Shown here: positions 50,184 through 63,240 of the stretch, in pieces
Position numbering within the stretch: the first letter of the stretch is position 1
Layout of the letters: every line of letters starts with the position of its first letter
NCBI GenBank assembly: GCA_032622095.1
Contig: CP136068.1
Span: 150,237,365-150,301,364, forward strand
Source: Siphonodentalium dalli
Lineage: Eukaryota; Mollusca; Scaphopoda; Gadilida; Siphonodentaliidae
Direction of reading: 5' to 3'
Length of the DNA stretch: 64,000 nucleotides
The notes under the pieces: generated by a model
Told to the model about the DNA's origin: nothing
Seen by the model: the letters and a program-made list of their open reading frames with translations, nothing else
Database searches by the model: none
Translations under genes and position numbers: made by a program

Positions 50184-51225
50184 GGAAAATGGTAATAATT
50201 CACACGTGTAGATTTGTTTTTTTATTATATGCTTTACTCTCACATGCTACACTTGAGCAGTCCAATAGAAATAATGCCTTTTCTGAACTCATACAAAATT
50301 CCTGAATTCATACAAGATAAACTGTGAACGTTATAAAATTCCTAACCAATCCTGACCAATCTGAATCAATTGGAATCAATCATAACATTAACTTTCTTTG
50401 ATTTGCCATTGGTGCTCCTGTGTGCTCTAGTGTATTGCTATATGTGCGATAAACATGTTTTAGTAATGTCCAATGACTCTTGGGTGGCACGTAGGATATC
50501 ATAATTTAACCTATCTGATATAATACAATCACCTATCTGGTGTTAAACAATATCAAAGGGGTCTAAAAAGGACTACCACACATATTTGGCACTAAAACAG
50601 TGACTATTAATTATGATTAACCATGCGCGCTGTGTCAGTGACCGGTTACCCACTCAGGCTTAGCTGCTATTCACAATAGCAATAAAGCTGCTTAATAGGT
50701 TTTGTGACGAGAAGGAAATTGAATGCAATCTGGACACAATACAATGACTTCAGTTTAGCAATAAAATGTTCGATGGTATATAAATATTAGAACGTCAGTT
50801 TATCTATAAATGTTCGATATAATATAATGATTAGAGCATATCTTGTCGTTGGCTACGCGAATGTAGTGGCCAGTGGGAATGGTGTAGTTCATGGGCCGAA
50901 TAGTCAACTCCAAGCCATGCTCTATTCATATACTAAGCTTAAAAATAAATGGACTGCAGAGCTGTGGAAACATGATATTTAACAAAAACGATTAATGATG
51001 CCATATCTTGGGAGGCCGTCAAAACTGCAGTGTGGTCTACTTGGTCAGAGTCTGTCTGTCTGAACTGCCATGTTATCTGCAACATTTACATCTGTAAGTG
51101 TTTGACTCATGTTTCTAGGGACAAAATCCACTGCAGTCAAGAATATACTGCTAGAGAATAGTCCAGCTGTTCATTATTAGATTCACTGAATCTCAATGTA
51201 GGAGGTTTGGTCCTGTTTTCTCTGT
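50184..51225. other. Nothing recognised
   Basis: AT-rich sequence with no gene. Confidence 0.5.
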
Positions 51226-51425
51226 ATGTTTGTTTTTTGCGTTCAACAAGGGGGTGGGTGTCAAAACATGGCTGGAAAAAACTCTATGAAATGGAAAAAA
51301 ATTTGGGGTCGGCATTGGTGTGTCCAAAAAGTGGTCATCGGCAATAAATTAGCATACGTGTCTGGAAATTTGTTTCGACCCCCCCCCCCCCCCACCCCCC
51401 CCCCCCCCACCCCCCTGTGCACAAA
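51226..51425. repeat. Fragment of poly-G-capped element
   Basis: caagggggtgggtgtcaaaa, aaatttggggtcgg and cgtgtctggaaatttgtttc followed by interrupted C-runs. It matches one half of 2177-2725. Confidence 0.65.
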
Positions 51426-54180
51426 GGGTATCTTTTCTGAGAAGATAAATACATGTTTGAACTTGTTGAATGCTAAAGCTTCCAATGAATCCATTTTAGT
51501 GTGGAGATACATTGTAGCCTAATTTCTTATATATTTAGATTTTAAGAATTGAGATGGCTAATTATCATACTGAATAATCATGCTGAAATACATGTAAACA
51601 ATCTCTTTTCCACATTAGAAAACAATTATGTTCTATTCTAGTACTATGAGGATTACCTCTCTTGTCGTCCTTGCTGTTTGCTGTTGGAAAATTACATCGG
51701 TCACGAGTTCCAGTGCGTTTGCATTATTCTGGGTGCCGAATAAAACTTTGGGCAAATTCCTTCAAAATATGTCTATAATACCTATATTTAGCGTGTGTTG
51801 TGTTTCAGTCTTAATCTATACATGTTTAAAATGTGGAAATTTGCCCATATTTTAGATACATAGAGTAACTGCGGGATTACCGGTCAAAATTGAAGGGTGA
51901 CATGCAAGAACATCGTGTGGATAACTAGTTTAAGATGATAATAAACGCTCTTTAATGCTACTTGCTAGTGCCTCTTTATGTCTTTTGGGGACAACGGCAG
52001 CTTATAAAACGCGCTTTATTAATCATGCAATTTATCATATTTTAGTCGCCCTTTAAGTCATATAAGGTCGAAGGCGCCTATATCCCATGAAATTCCCATG
52101 GTTATGTGACCAATGTGTATCAATTTTCCTACATATATTCTAAGCTGATAAGGAACTCTCTTTTTGTGTTGCTCATATATGCCCCTTTAAGTCATCATCT
52201 GAGGTAAAAACAAAAATGACGGGTGACATGCGGGAAGATATCGTCACCGTTGATAACGATATATAGAAATTTAGCCGGAAAACGGTGCGCGGAATTTATG
52301 ACGGACGCCGCTGAAACCATATTCGTCTTTAGAGAAGGTGACGCATCATATTTTTAAATATATCGCCTTGATAACCTTTGGGAAACGCCTTATATCTCAG
52401 GTTGTCTGGTACCGATTGGCCTGATATGTTGTGTGTCATAATTTAAGATGTGCCTCAGGACGTGGCAAAAATTTGGGCGCAATCGGACATGAATGTGATA
52501 TATATTTAAACGCGCCAAAATCGTGACAGACATACACACAGACAAACTATTGGCTTTTATACAGACAGATATTTTTGGAAGCTTTGTGATATTAAACGAA
52601 AATTGTTATCAAATGTTTTATTATCAGGGGCAAATTCCAAAAATCTAATGTTACGGCACCATGATAATCCTCTCATTACAATCACCGCAGATTAAAGACA
52701 TATTATGGACTTATTCGAGTGCGTGAAACTGATAAGTTAGTACTCATACGCTATGTCAACTGTGGGAATGTAGCATTCTACTAATATGGCCGAAAATCTC
52801 AAAGAAATCGACCATACCACTCCATATATGTCACCGTCTGAACTATACTACGCTTAATTGTAAATATTTACATCTTGATTCAGGTCGCAACAATAGGCGA
52901 TAAACTAACGCAAATGATTTATCACCGAGAGTCACTGCATTTATATACAATATGAGAATGACGGTGTGTGTTGTAAATTTGGATTAATATTCGTAAAAAT
53001 AACTACTTTGAGTAAGATTATTCTCCATTTCTATTTGATCACCCAACCGGAGTGTTTTACATCACTTTAACTGTTCCAAAGACAACGCAAACATATCAGA
53101 ACTCGCGTCCGTTGTTACTCGTCTGCAGCCGTCTTATTAAGATGCTATTCTACACGACGACCTGCGTGATTACACTTCCAGTGTGGTAAGGAGGTATTGC
53201 TTTATTATTAATATGGTCGATCAATACGGCAAATTGCAACAAGTAAGCAGATACGGTACTTCAATAGCAATTTTGCTGAATTGCAGTTCTAATGTTATTC
53301 GCTTCATTTTTATCGGAATTTACGACCAAACTAATCAGGGAATGGAGTCAACGCACTATGCACGAGATAATAATAAAACTCGTTTAGTGGGACGTTTTTA
53401 TCGACAAAAATCAGGCTATAATTTATAGCGAACCATTTGTTTCGCGTACAAATCGTGTTACACAATAAAAGCCAGAATAGAAAAACTGTAAATTGACCAA
53501 ATGCCAATGGAAGCAGGTTCCTTTCTCAACCGGATCGAGAAACAGAACGAAGCTATCTTATTAATGTTATCAGCAGAAAAACGTGTTCGTGATCACCACA
53601 TGATGTGCTATCATCGTGTAGAGCGATTCCATATCTGCATCATACCGTTGTTATCAGCAGGCAATTCTTCAAGGATTGTCCACTTATAAATGGACAATCG
53701 GTACCTAAAATGGTCATTAATAAATGGACAGTCCAACCACGCGTGGCACGCGAGCATGGGATTGTCCACTAAATGAAGACATGTTTTTTATTTAATATGA
53801 AGGGCATTAACTCTATAAATAATATTAATTTGCTAAATAACGGTGATTTGTATGAGAAGAAGTGTTTTTGACGAAATAACGGAGATATTTGAAGAAGAGT
53901 TGTTGACGAAATAACGGAAATATTCGAAGAAGTGTTTTTAAAGAGCGTTGTTTATGTTGTGTTTACAGCGAAAACAAATATTCTATTAGATGTTTGCGTA
54001 TATCGAAGTTTAATTTCGAACAAAACTGTACTGGACAACAGTATATGCCTGGACAATTGTTACCGAGACAAAATCTACGTGTAATTTCCACCCACACGAG
54101 CCGTGTGAAGGGCGTGGTTTTGCTGTCTGCCAGGAACTATTTTCTCCCAGACGTAAACGTCTCATTTATTGATATTTATC
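51426..54180. other. Large unassigned interval
   Basis: Only short ORFs without recognisable similarity. attgtccacttataaatgga near 53675 recurs inverted near 53755. No gene or known element is supported. Confidence 0.5.
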
Positions 54181-54184
54181 GGAA

Positions 54185-54300
54185 GTTTTTATCTGTATAC
54201 CTTTCTCGTATTTAATTTCGCGCAGTACAATTTTTCGCGCACTCGTCATTGTGCGAATTTAAAACTGAGCGAAAAATAGTACGACTGAATTTTAATATAT
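54185..54300. repeat. GCGCGAATTTAAA-type short repeat
   Basis: ttcgcgcagtacaatttttc, gcgcactcg, gcgaatttaaaactgagcga and aaaatagta. The last blocks recur at 54735-54780. Confidence 0.6.
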
Positions 54301-54799
54301 ACCACAGGGGAAACAAGATAGTTATTTTGATGAGTTACAATCATTACGAAACGTTAAACACTGAATAGACAATTATGCCTATACATGCATGGACATTATG
54401 TTTACATTCGGTCAACCAATATAAAAAAATCAAAACCATTATACCCAAATCATGGTAACGTCGACGATGTTGAAATGCTTGTAAGAAATGCACATATTCT
54501 AGATTGCGTGTGCTTGAAAGCACGTCCCCCAGTCACACGGAGTGACCATATAGTCTGAGTTAGCCATGTCATCCACCCCACAGCCAAGTGTTGATTTTTC
54601 GGAAGTCAATTGCCTTCACCGTTGTGGTTTCTGTTTTCGAGTATCTTCAGAAACGACTGAGAACTGAAATCCAAGATCCAAGACTTATACGAAAATAGTT
54701 TTGTCAGCTTTGAATACGCACATATAGGTGCGCGAATTTAAAGTACGCGAATTCAAAACTGAGCGAAAAATAGTACTGCGCGAATTTAAATACGAGTAA

Positions 54800-55505
54800 G
54801 GTATATCAATGTAATTTCTCATTGTATATAATATTATAAAACTGCGTTTTAAGTCTGTTAATGGGCTCGTTACTGGACATTCGTAAAATAAATGGTCTCG
54901 GTCTACGCCCTCGACCATCTAGTTTACGAATGTCCATAGCTCGTCCATTAACCCTGACAGAAATTCCAGTCTTGAGTACTGCCTTTCGTCGACTCAAACC
55001 CACACACGGTCCTAATTTGGTATTTTCCTTACGTTCGTTGACGTGGTAAATATGATGGAGTGTCTCCGACCGTCTGGCACAGCGTGGAACATAAGGCTCT
55101 GTCAAACATTATAGTTCTGGCTACACTTTAATTTGGTTATAAGCCTCACCAATATATATATATAGCATGTCGTCTCGGTCTTATTAGTCGCCATTATAAC
55201 GGTCCCCGGGTCAGTAAAGATCCTTCATGGGTCGGTCAATGTCTGTCTGGGTCTTCTTTAACGGCCAACTTGATGACATATGTCGTATATAATGTGATCT
55301 GGTGATTCGAAAATTATGTGGGCAATTATGATGACCCAGACGATATACGTTACGGACACGTATGCGCTTTTTTATTTTGACCTATCTTGGCACCCACCAT
55401 CCTCTTTTCGTTTATATTTGAAATTTTGTTCCGTCGTATTTTCAGAGACACGCCCCTTTTTCGAAGATTTATGACAAATGTCTACACGATAACATAATCA
55501 TTCAA
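54800..55505 (+). repeat. About 700-bp dispersed repeat, uninterrupted copy
   Basis: It is collinear with 58310-59590 once two MITEs are removed: tatcaatgtaatttc, ttaagtc-gttaatgg, actcaaacccacacacggtc, ggagtgtctc, cgccattataacggtccccg, cggtcaatgtctgtctggg, tcgtatataatgtgatctgg, and ttttcgaaga. A third, partial copy is at 57950-58115. Confidence 0.88.
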
Positions 55506-56893
55506 TTTAGTTCATGATCCTACCCTTATTCCATTCAATAAACACATTCTATAAATTGTGATATTAAACGTGCAATTAATAACAGGAAATAGTGCCAGGT
55601 GATCTTTGACTTCCGGTTTGTCGTCTGTTTACATCCCATACGCTACGCCTCAAAATACTACGGTTTGCAATATTTTTCCAACAAACTATAATGAACGAAG
55701 AGGTTGAAAAGTTATGTCATTAAATATACACCATTAAATACGCGAATAAGTCTTTATTTATCTGGGAGTATTTCTTTACGCAGCAAACAACGCATAGTTA
55801 CGTGAAACGTCATCGCAATTGGTGTTGGTGTTGTTGGCCGAATATATTCATGGTGTTAAGCAGTTTTTGGAAATAAAGATTACGCGCATCTTGTTTGCTT
55901 AAATTTCCATTGAAATCAACCATGACAATGACATTACCCAATGGTGAATAATATATGTAACCATTATATCTGTCACATTCATTCTGAACGTACTCACCAT
56001 AGAACTCAGTAGTTTGTTGATGGGAGATACACTTGGAAAACATAGAGGAAATTATCTGGGGACAGCAGTAATTGTATGCCGCATATTCGATCGTCGTCGC
56101 ATGAAATAACAGATACGCAATGGACCTTTCCACAGCTGTCAATTAAAAAATTATGGCTGCATTGAAAAATCTGCTGCCCTAATTTTGATATCCATGCATA
56201 CATTATGTACATTCAGTGTTAAATTGGCTATATTCAAACAACTTTTTTGTTGTCAAATCATAATATACTGAGATTATATTTGCGGCATGATGTTATAAAT
56301 TTATCCGTGATTATAACAATGTTTTTCATTTAGCATGACAGTTGTCATAATTCTCACATTTAATGGCAAAACGAATGTGTGTTCAGTGGTTTAGATATAT
56401 TAACATAATTTTCATATTTAATGACAAAACGATATATTAAAGAGTTCAGGGATCTGTCTCTCTGTTCTGGTCTGTTTGCGATTTTTCTTTCAAAGTCCTT
56501 AACCGATTTCAACCAAATTTGGGGTGGTGCCTCTGGGTACACAGGCAGATGTTACATAACGGCCTTATTTATTCAATTAAAATTTTTAAACAAATTGGAT
56601 TTTTTCTTCAAAATTTCACTTTTTTTAGCAAGAAGTTCCAGTCTAAAAATCTAAAAAGAAAATCTAAAAATTAAATTTAAGAAAGAAATTAAAAATTAAA
56701 TTAAAACAAATTTAAAAGTTTCAATCTAAAAATTTGAAGAAAAAAAATAAAACCTTAGAAAAAATTACAAAATTTCATTTAAAATTGTTTTTTTAATTAA
56801 AAAAAAAGTCAATTATTGTTTTGTTCAACAGCAGATCAGAGTTTGATCTAAAAAAAAAAAAAAATTAAATAAAAAAGATTTAAATCAAACTGT
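55506..56893. other. Unassigned, with one unexplained ORF and AT-rich tract
   Basis: The minus strand 56142-55810 is open for 110 codons, including YGEYVQNECDRYNGYIYYSP, but I recognise no family. 56590-56890 is A/T low complexity (aaatctaaaa type). Confidence 0.4.
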
Positions 56894-57370
56894 TTAAAGG
56901 TACTCAACCCGTAAAGAGGGTCCCCATCTCAACAGATTCCAACAACAACAATCCGATCAGAGGGTCCTATATTACTATTTCTTTGGCTTTGGGGGTAAAA
57001 AATATTTGATTCGAGTCGAGGAACCCATCAAACAAAGCTCAGAGTTATTAGATATTGATTTTTCAAATTTGTTATGTTCTCGAGATGAGTACCAATAACT
57101 GCCGTAATCTGCTCTGGATGTGTACCTCAAATCTATTCAAACAGACAAGGATGAATAACTCTAAAATCAAGTGGTAATTTTAACGCAATTTTGTCTGAGT
57201 TCTGGGCCAGATAGTATTCCCGATAATGAAAAATAATAGATTTATAAAATCGATATCTAACAAATCTGAGCTTTGATGGGTGACTTCCTCGACTCGAATC
57301 AAATATTTTTGACCCCCGAAGCCATTGAAATAGTAATTGAGAGGAGTTTTATCGGGTTGAGTACCTTTAA
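56894..57370. mobile_element. TTAAAGGTACTCAA foldback element
   Basis: The left end ttaaaggtactcaacccgta and the right end ggttgagtacctttaa both carry TTAA. The interior matches 34768: tactatttctttggcttt, aatatttgattcgagtcgag / ctcgactcgaatcaaatatt and aaagctcagagtta. Confidence 0.85.
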
Positions 57371-57949
57371 AAGATTAAACAAAAATATGCACGAATCACA
57401 TACATGAGTCTGTTTCAGCTAGTTAACATAAGGGCAAGTGCTGATGTGTTCACTTCGGAAGTCGATCTCGGGTAACAGACAATATTTATATGGATAAAGT
57501 ATTTTCACGAGTGGGCGGTACTACCGCAGTGTGTGTGTCCTCTGTGGAAAGCTCCATGGTCATATCGTTTGTGTAAAATCGTACAAATTCGATAGCGCTC
57601 ATCTAGAGGTGATCCTAAAAATGCATGTTAATTTTCCAAACAATTCTTAAATAATTGTACGTTGCAGGATGCCCGAACGTGAATTCAAATGTTAGATCCA
57701 AGATGGCTGACACTGGCTGCTGACGAATTTTAACGAATTTAGTAAAATATCGATGGTTCCCATCGGGAGGTAACACAGAAGATCATATGAAGGAAAACTT
57801 CCCACCACTAGTAGAAAGCTAGCAGTTCCAGTCGGCTTCCGTATATAGACACTTTGAATTTGAAGACAAAAATGATGTTTGTGTTTTCATGATGGATTCT
57901 GCTTAACTATGGTTTATTTTACTGTGGATTCCAAAAAAAAAATCATCTG
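57371..57949. other. Nothing recognised
   Basis: Unassigned sequence. Confidence 0.45.
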
Positions 57950-58115
57950 TATCAATGTAATTTTTCCTTGTATATTATTAAACTGTGTTTAAGTCGTTTA
58001 ATGGACTCGACGCTGGACATTCGTAAACTAAATAGTCTCAGGTTACGCCCTTGACCATCTAGTATACGAATGTCCAGTAGCTCGACAATTAACCCTGACC
58101 GAAAAACTGCCTGCG
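57950..58115 (+). repeat. Dispersed repeat, third partial copy
   Basis: tatcaatgtaattttt, ctggacattcgtaaactaaa and tatacgaatgtccagtagct match the start of 54800-55505. Confidence 0.8.
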
Positions 58116-58704
58116 CCTTGATTGGTGCTTGAGGCGTCTTCACTTGGCCGTTATTCGTCAATCGTCTGCTCCTTAAAAGGACAGCAGCTGACTCCAGCAA
58201 GGCACAATTACTCCGGGATTGTCGACAAGTCCCTAATTAAGAGATCCACCGTCATCTTCAAAAGAACTTCACGGTGATGGCACAGAACAATATCTTTTTT
58301 TATCATCTGTATATCAATGTAATTTCCCCTCGTATAGTATAAAACTGTGTTTTAAGTCGGTTAATGGCCTCGCTACTGGACTCGGGCTACGCCTTTCGCT
58401 TCATGAATGTCCAGTAGCTCGTCCTTTAATAATGACAGAGCGTCCATTCTGGAGCACTGAGGTTCGTCCACTCAAACCCACACACGGTCCTAATTTGGTG
58501 TTGTCCTTATGTCCGTTGACGTCCTTACGTTCGTTGACGTGGTAAATATCATGGAGTGTCTCTGGTCGCCTGGTACAGCGTGGAACATATTAAAGGCTCT
58601 GTCAAAAATAAGCTCTGGCTTCACTTACATTTGGTTATAAGCCCCATCAATAGTATGTCGTCTCGATCTTATTAGTCGCCATTATAACGGTCCCCGAGTC
58701 AGTG

Positions 58705-58864
58705 TACAGTAATGCCCTAAATAATCGACTTGTTGCCATTCATCGGAAAGCTCTCACGGAGAGCTTTCCGGTAATGGCAACAAGCCATATTTCCGACTAA
58801 ATCCTGACAAATTACCCATAATTATGATGTGATTAAGCAGTCGATTATTTAGGGCATTACTGTA
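58705..58864. mobile_element. Tc1/mariner-like foldback MITE
   Basis: TA, CAGTAATGCCCTAAATAATC and the complement GATTATTTAGGGCATTACTG, TA. The same family as 13388-13579, but the left arm has lost its middle part. Confidence 0.9.
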
Positions 58865-58903
58865 GATGCTCCTTGGATCTGTCAATGTCTGTCTGGATCT
58901 TCT

Positions 58904-59135
58904 CTAACCCGGTCATGGCTGGAGGTTTCTGAAATTTTGCGAAAACCTTGTGCCAATGCATTCTCTTGTATATGCGAGAATAAATTGGCATAACAATATT
59001 TACCTTGACCTTGTGAGCCAGTGCATTATCTTATATATGCGAGGCTCCCTAAGGGAGACTCGCATATATAAGATAATGCACTGGCACATGGTATTTAATG
59101 CTGCACCAGCGCAGCTCCCGGCGTGAAAGGGTTAA
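58904..59135 (-). mobile_element. TTAACCCTTTCATGAC-family MITE, shortened
   Basis: The left end ctaacccggtcatggctgga and the right end agctcccggcgtgaaagggTTAA. The left hairpin is partly deleted (gccaatgcattctcttgta); the right hairpin (about 59022-59090) is intact. Confidence 0.82.
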
Positions 59136-59590
59136 GGACTTAATTTCCGAATTGGCCTGGGAGTGTCCATCAAGTGATAGAAATTCCCAGATTCACCCCA
59201 AAACTTCCCCCGTTATTTGTCCCAGCATGCATCACAATTCACAACTCAGAGATATAGTTATTCCCCTTCCGTTGATAATAATAAACTGGCAGTACATACC
59301 AGATTGAAATTAAGCACAGAACACACGTCGATACATTGAGGGAAAAAACATGTTCACAGTTTATTCGAGTGAATAAGTTGATAATACAATGTTTTGGAGC
59401 TTCCTCTTTCAAATGGTATATAATATGGAATATGTCGTATATAATGTGATCTGGTGATTCGTAAATTAACTAGGAAATTATTCTGATCCAGACGAAAACA
59501 TATACCACCCTCTTTTCTTAATTGTTCTTTTGTTCCGGCTATTTTTTCGAAGACTTGGTGACAAATATCTACAGGATAACATAATCGTTT

Positions 59591-60832
59591 AACATGTCAC
59601 ATATATGTTCATTATTGGTACTGTGCAATACTTTGTTACCAAGTTGGAGACACGCTCAATAGAAGTTTTTTGTTTTTTTATTATATGCGTGATTTTTTTT
59701 TTATGTGTTTTATTTTTATCAACTTGTTCGATACTTAAACCTTTTCCTATTGCGAACCTGCTGTCATAAACATTGAACACCCATAAATGTACTGAAGTCA
59801 CAGTGATTGCTCGTTTTAAAATTTTCATAATGTCCTTAATTGTCTTAACAAATCGTCAAGTCGCGCAAAACACATCCTTTGAGTTAAAATAGAATAAAAT
59901 GTAACTGATGACTAATATACATATATACGTGGAGTCGTGGACACATCCTTTAGTGTGAATTTGAGGCGTACCCTTGTGTTGCCTCGTTCTGTGCATGATG
60001 AGTAACATCATAAATGAAGGTGCGGTAGAACATCAAACAATTAAAGGCCAAAATAATTTTCGAACCGCACCTATACTTTCTAACCAGGGTTATGCCACTT
60101 GTTTCTATAAATTGTATATCAGTTAGCGCGATAACTTGAACATACGTCAACCAATTTCATTAATATTTGGTAAATGGATCGTTCACATTAATATCTCGAA
60201 CAAGTTCGAAAATCAGTTTTATTTCGATTTCCCTGAGTTACGGCCTGCCATTTCACAGATGTACGAATGGTGCGTACCGCTTATAAATTACCAGACTCCC
60301 TGTTATCAGAAAAGCGGATCTTGGTTGACAACCTCAGTGATATATACTTTATGTTTTTCTCCATCTGGCTAACTCTATCGGAACTGGTTTGATATGCGAA
60401 GTCATAAAAAGCCGCTCCTGGGTTGGCTGGATCGTAAAATCAACTGCTCAAATTAAAAACCGCTCTGGGCTGGCTGGATCGTAAACTCCACTGCTCAAAT
60501 TAGTAATGACGCGAACAAGTTATCGGGGAATCTAGAGAACTATTTATTTATAAGCCGCGGCCACCTTGAGATCTTATTAATTGGCACTACACAGAAGTAA
60601 TTATCGTTGGTGTTTATTAGTTTTGATATCACTACTTGCAATAAAATTGTCGACCCTAATATAGATCGCAGTGAGATTTCTAGGTGATTAGACGAACATA
60701 ATAGAATAGTACACAGAATAGTACACATAATGCTAGAAATAGCGAGAATACACGACTGTGCTAAGTGTGCTTATCTACTCTTGGGGTTGCTATCCTCTCG
60801 GTGTATTCCGTGAGCCAATAGACCAACACTGG
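59591..60832. other. Nothing recognised
   Basis: Short ORFs only. A local direct duplication of ctggatcgtaaa...actgctcaaatta lies at about 60428-60502. Confidence 0.5.
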
Positions 60833-60899
60833 TTAACCTTTTCATATTGGGAGATGCGCTGCGTTGGTTCAGCATTAAAGATCCTGTGCCAGTGCATGT

Positions 60900-60950
<51 letters not shown>

Positions 60951-61112
60951 AGTCTCCCATAGGGAATCTCGCATATATAAGAGAATGCACTGGCTCTCAA
61001 GGTATTCTCTTATATATGCGAGGCTCCCTGTGTGAGACTCGCATATATAAGAGAATGCATTTGTACGGTGTTTTCGCAAAATTTCAGGAAGCTCCAGTCA
61101 TGGAAGGGTTAA
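60833..61112 (+). mobile_element. TTAACCCTTTCATGAC-family MITE with (TA)n
   Basis: TTAACCTTTTCATATTGGGA at the left and ctccagtcatggaagggTTAA at the right, with two variant hairpins (core tctcccatagggaatctc). The first hairpin arm is expanded by a (TA)n tract at 60905-60947. Confidence 0.87.
60905..60947. repeat. (TA)n microsatellite inside MITE hairpin
   Basis: About 21 TA units, grown from the ctcttatatatgcg segment of the hairpin module. Confidence 0.95.
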
Positions 61113-61479
61113 TGTGTCCTGCTAGGCACATAAGTGTGACGTTTGTCTGTCCTGCTGATTTAGCTATGATGGGGGGAAATTAGGAAGAAAAGTACCGCTA
61201 TTTTTCTTAAATTCTCATTTCCACAGATGACAAATATGAAAAAGTCATGAAAAATAAAATTAATTTAAAATATTTCAATAATGGCGTTCGTTATTGCAAA
61301 ACAATCGAAATAGATTTTGGTCAGTTTGCAGTAATTGTCACACCAAGCAGTGCATCATTTGCTAAGCTATTTCAGATATATGTGTACCAAAATACTCCGC
61401 AAACATAATGACCTTGTCCTGTATCACCTGGACTCATCAAGTCTCTCTAAAATGACAGTAAAGAGAAACTTGTTCTTAG

Positions 61480-62005
61480 AGATACGGGCGGTGTTGGCGG
61501 TGGGTATGCTGTTAAAATATTCACCTCCGTCAAAAACTGCCATAAACAGAAATAATAGTAACATATAGACAAACTTTGTTCTTAAACCAATCAGAATATA
61601 TGGCATAAACAGTATGTTATTGTCATATGTTTTTCCTTTGTTATGTAAACAAAAGCAAAAAAGGTGACGGAATCTGGCTTTTGTTTAGATCCGGATATGG
61701 TAAACATAAAGAGCGTTATTTGTTACTGTTTTCCTGATATGGAAATAATAAAGAGCGTTTATATCATCTGTGTGTGATTAACCAATAGAATTGCGCTGTG
61801 TTATGTAAATAGAAGCAAAACTTCTGTAACACGAACAGGCTCTTGTTTACGTACACCACCGTACGTCTTTACGACAATATACTATTTACGCGCTGATTAT
61901 GTTTGGCATATGAACAAAACTATATATTTTTTGATATTCCTTCTGTTGATGGCGATTTGAACAAATATGAATACTTCTGCAACGAACGCCGCCCGTGCCT
62001 TTTTT
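61480..62005. repeat. GGCGGTGGGTAT dispersed repeat, copy 3
   Basis: It is collinear with 23275-23760. Internal short tandem motifs ataaagagcgtt occur twice in each copy. Confidence 0.8.
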
Positions 62006-63240
62006 TTTTTAAATTCAAATATGTTTATTCTCATTATGTGATCACTCAGATCCAAGAGACACTACCCCCACCAGTGACAGCCCTGCCACTACTGCATGGA
62101 ATATTTAAATGACAACACATGAGTGGGTTATGATCTCAGCTTTAATGAAATTATAAGCTTGTCCTGCAGATAGCCCATACGCATGGAAAACCAATTAAGC
62201 AGAGCCTTCGCTCTGACGAGAAGCCGAAGCAGAGAACGCTGAAGAAATACTGCTGTACAGCGCAGGCACGAGCATGGCCCGACGAGCTAAGGTACGATTC
62301 GGAGCCGGCGCCCAAGAATTGCTATGAGGCGCCCTAAGCAATAAGCACACACGGCCACCAGGGAGAAGCCCAACGAGTGCGACGCAGGAATGGCAGTAGA
62401 GCAGGCTATGGTCTTACAATCTCGTCCAAATACGGATACGATAGGCGAGAATCGCATGCGTTTTGATATGTCGATGCCGTCTGGAGAGTTTGGCGGGACC
62501 AGCATCCCGTCTCGATTTGCTCAGTCTACCCTTGATGCTATAAAGTGGTAGCCGCGGGCGCTTATATATAGAGTTGTTTTTATGAGCCATCAGGCCCCCG
62601 CGGCAGCGGTCGCTGGCGCGACCTGACTGCCTCGATATCAATTTTGTGTTTCCCAACAGGTCTTAGACAGTGCCGTCCGCCTCCCCCAAGCCCACCCACC
62701 CTAAAAGTGATTTTTCCTATAGTGTTTTTGAAACGTGTCTCTTTGTGGTGTCATTCTTTTGGTATGATTTTTTACTAAATAACGGGTATGTTAGAGTTAC
62801 ATTTCTTTGAATTTTACAATCGAAACATATTCGCATGCGATGCTGAGTCACGCGGGACACGGCAAACTAAATCGCGCGCAAATTGGCTTGCGATTTTTCA
62901 GCATCCCACCCCATTTGGCATGCGATAGCGTTTGTACTAGGTGAGTAGAGACCACTGGACAGCCCAACTCCCTATGGCTAAGCACCGTGGTATGGGCGGG
63001 CAACACCAAAGTTACCCCTGCAGGACGCACCAAAGCTGGATCAATGGCACTGATGACACAGCACCTGAAAGGGAAAACAAACAGCAGCAACGAGATGCAA
63101 ATACACAGGGCCCTAGGCCCAAAACAAAACAGGCATCACAGAATAATGAATATGGCGTGCCACTCGGGACGCCGAACAAAGCGGGGCATGGAGCTCCAAG
63201 GGGGGGGGAGGGAGGGAGCGCGATGCGTATAATTCAAAAG
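62006..63240. other. Unassigned GC-richer interval
   Basis: It has higher GC than its surroundings (62200-62700 and 62900-63240). A plus-strand open stretch at about 62349-62550 reads GMAVEQAMVLQSRPNTDTIG and SIPSRFAQSTLDAIKW, then a stop; no family is recognised. It could be a decayed gene or transposon piece. Confidence 0.35.

Larger units (their letters stand above)
58310..59590 (+). repeat. Dispersed repeat, copy split by two MITEs
   Basis: Same order of blocks as 54800-55505, but a Tc1-like MITE sits at 58705-58864 and a TTAACCCTTTCATGAC-family MITE at 58904-59135. An additional unmatched segment lies at about 59136-59425. Confidence 0.83.

Noticed and set aside
54806-55105. 99-codon minus-strand ORF as a gene
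   Set aside because: It falls in the 54800-55505 dispersed repeat, and the corresponding frames in the 57950 and 58310 copies are not preserved.
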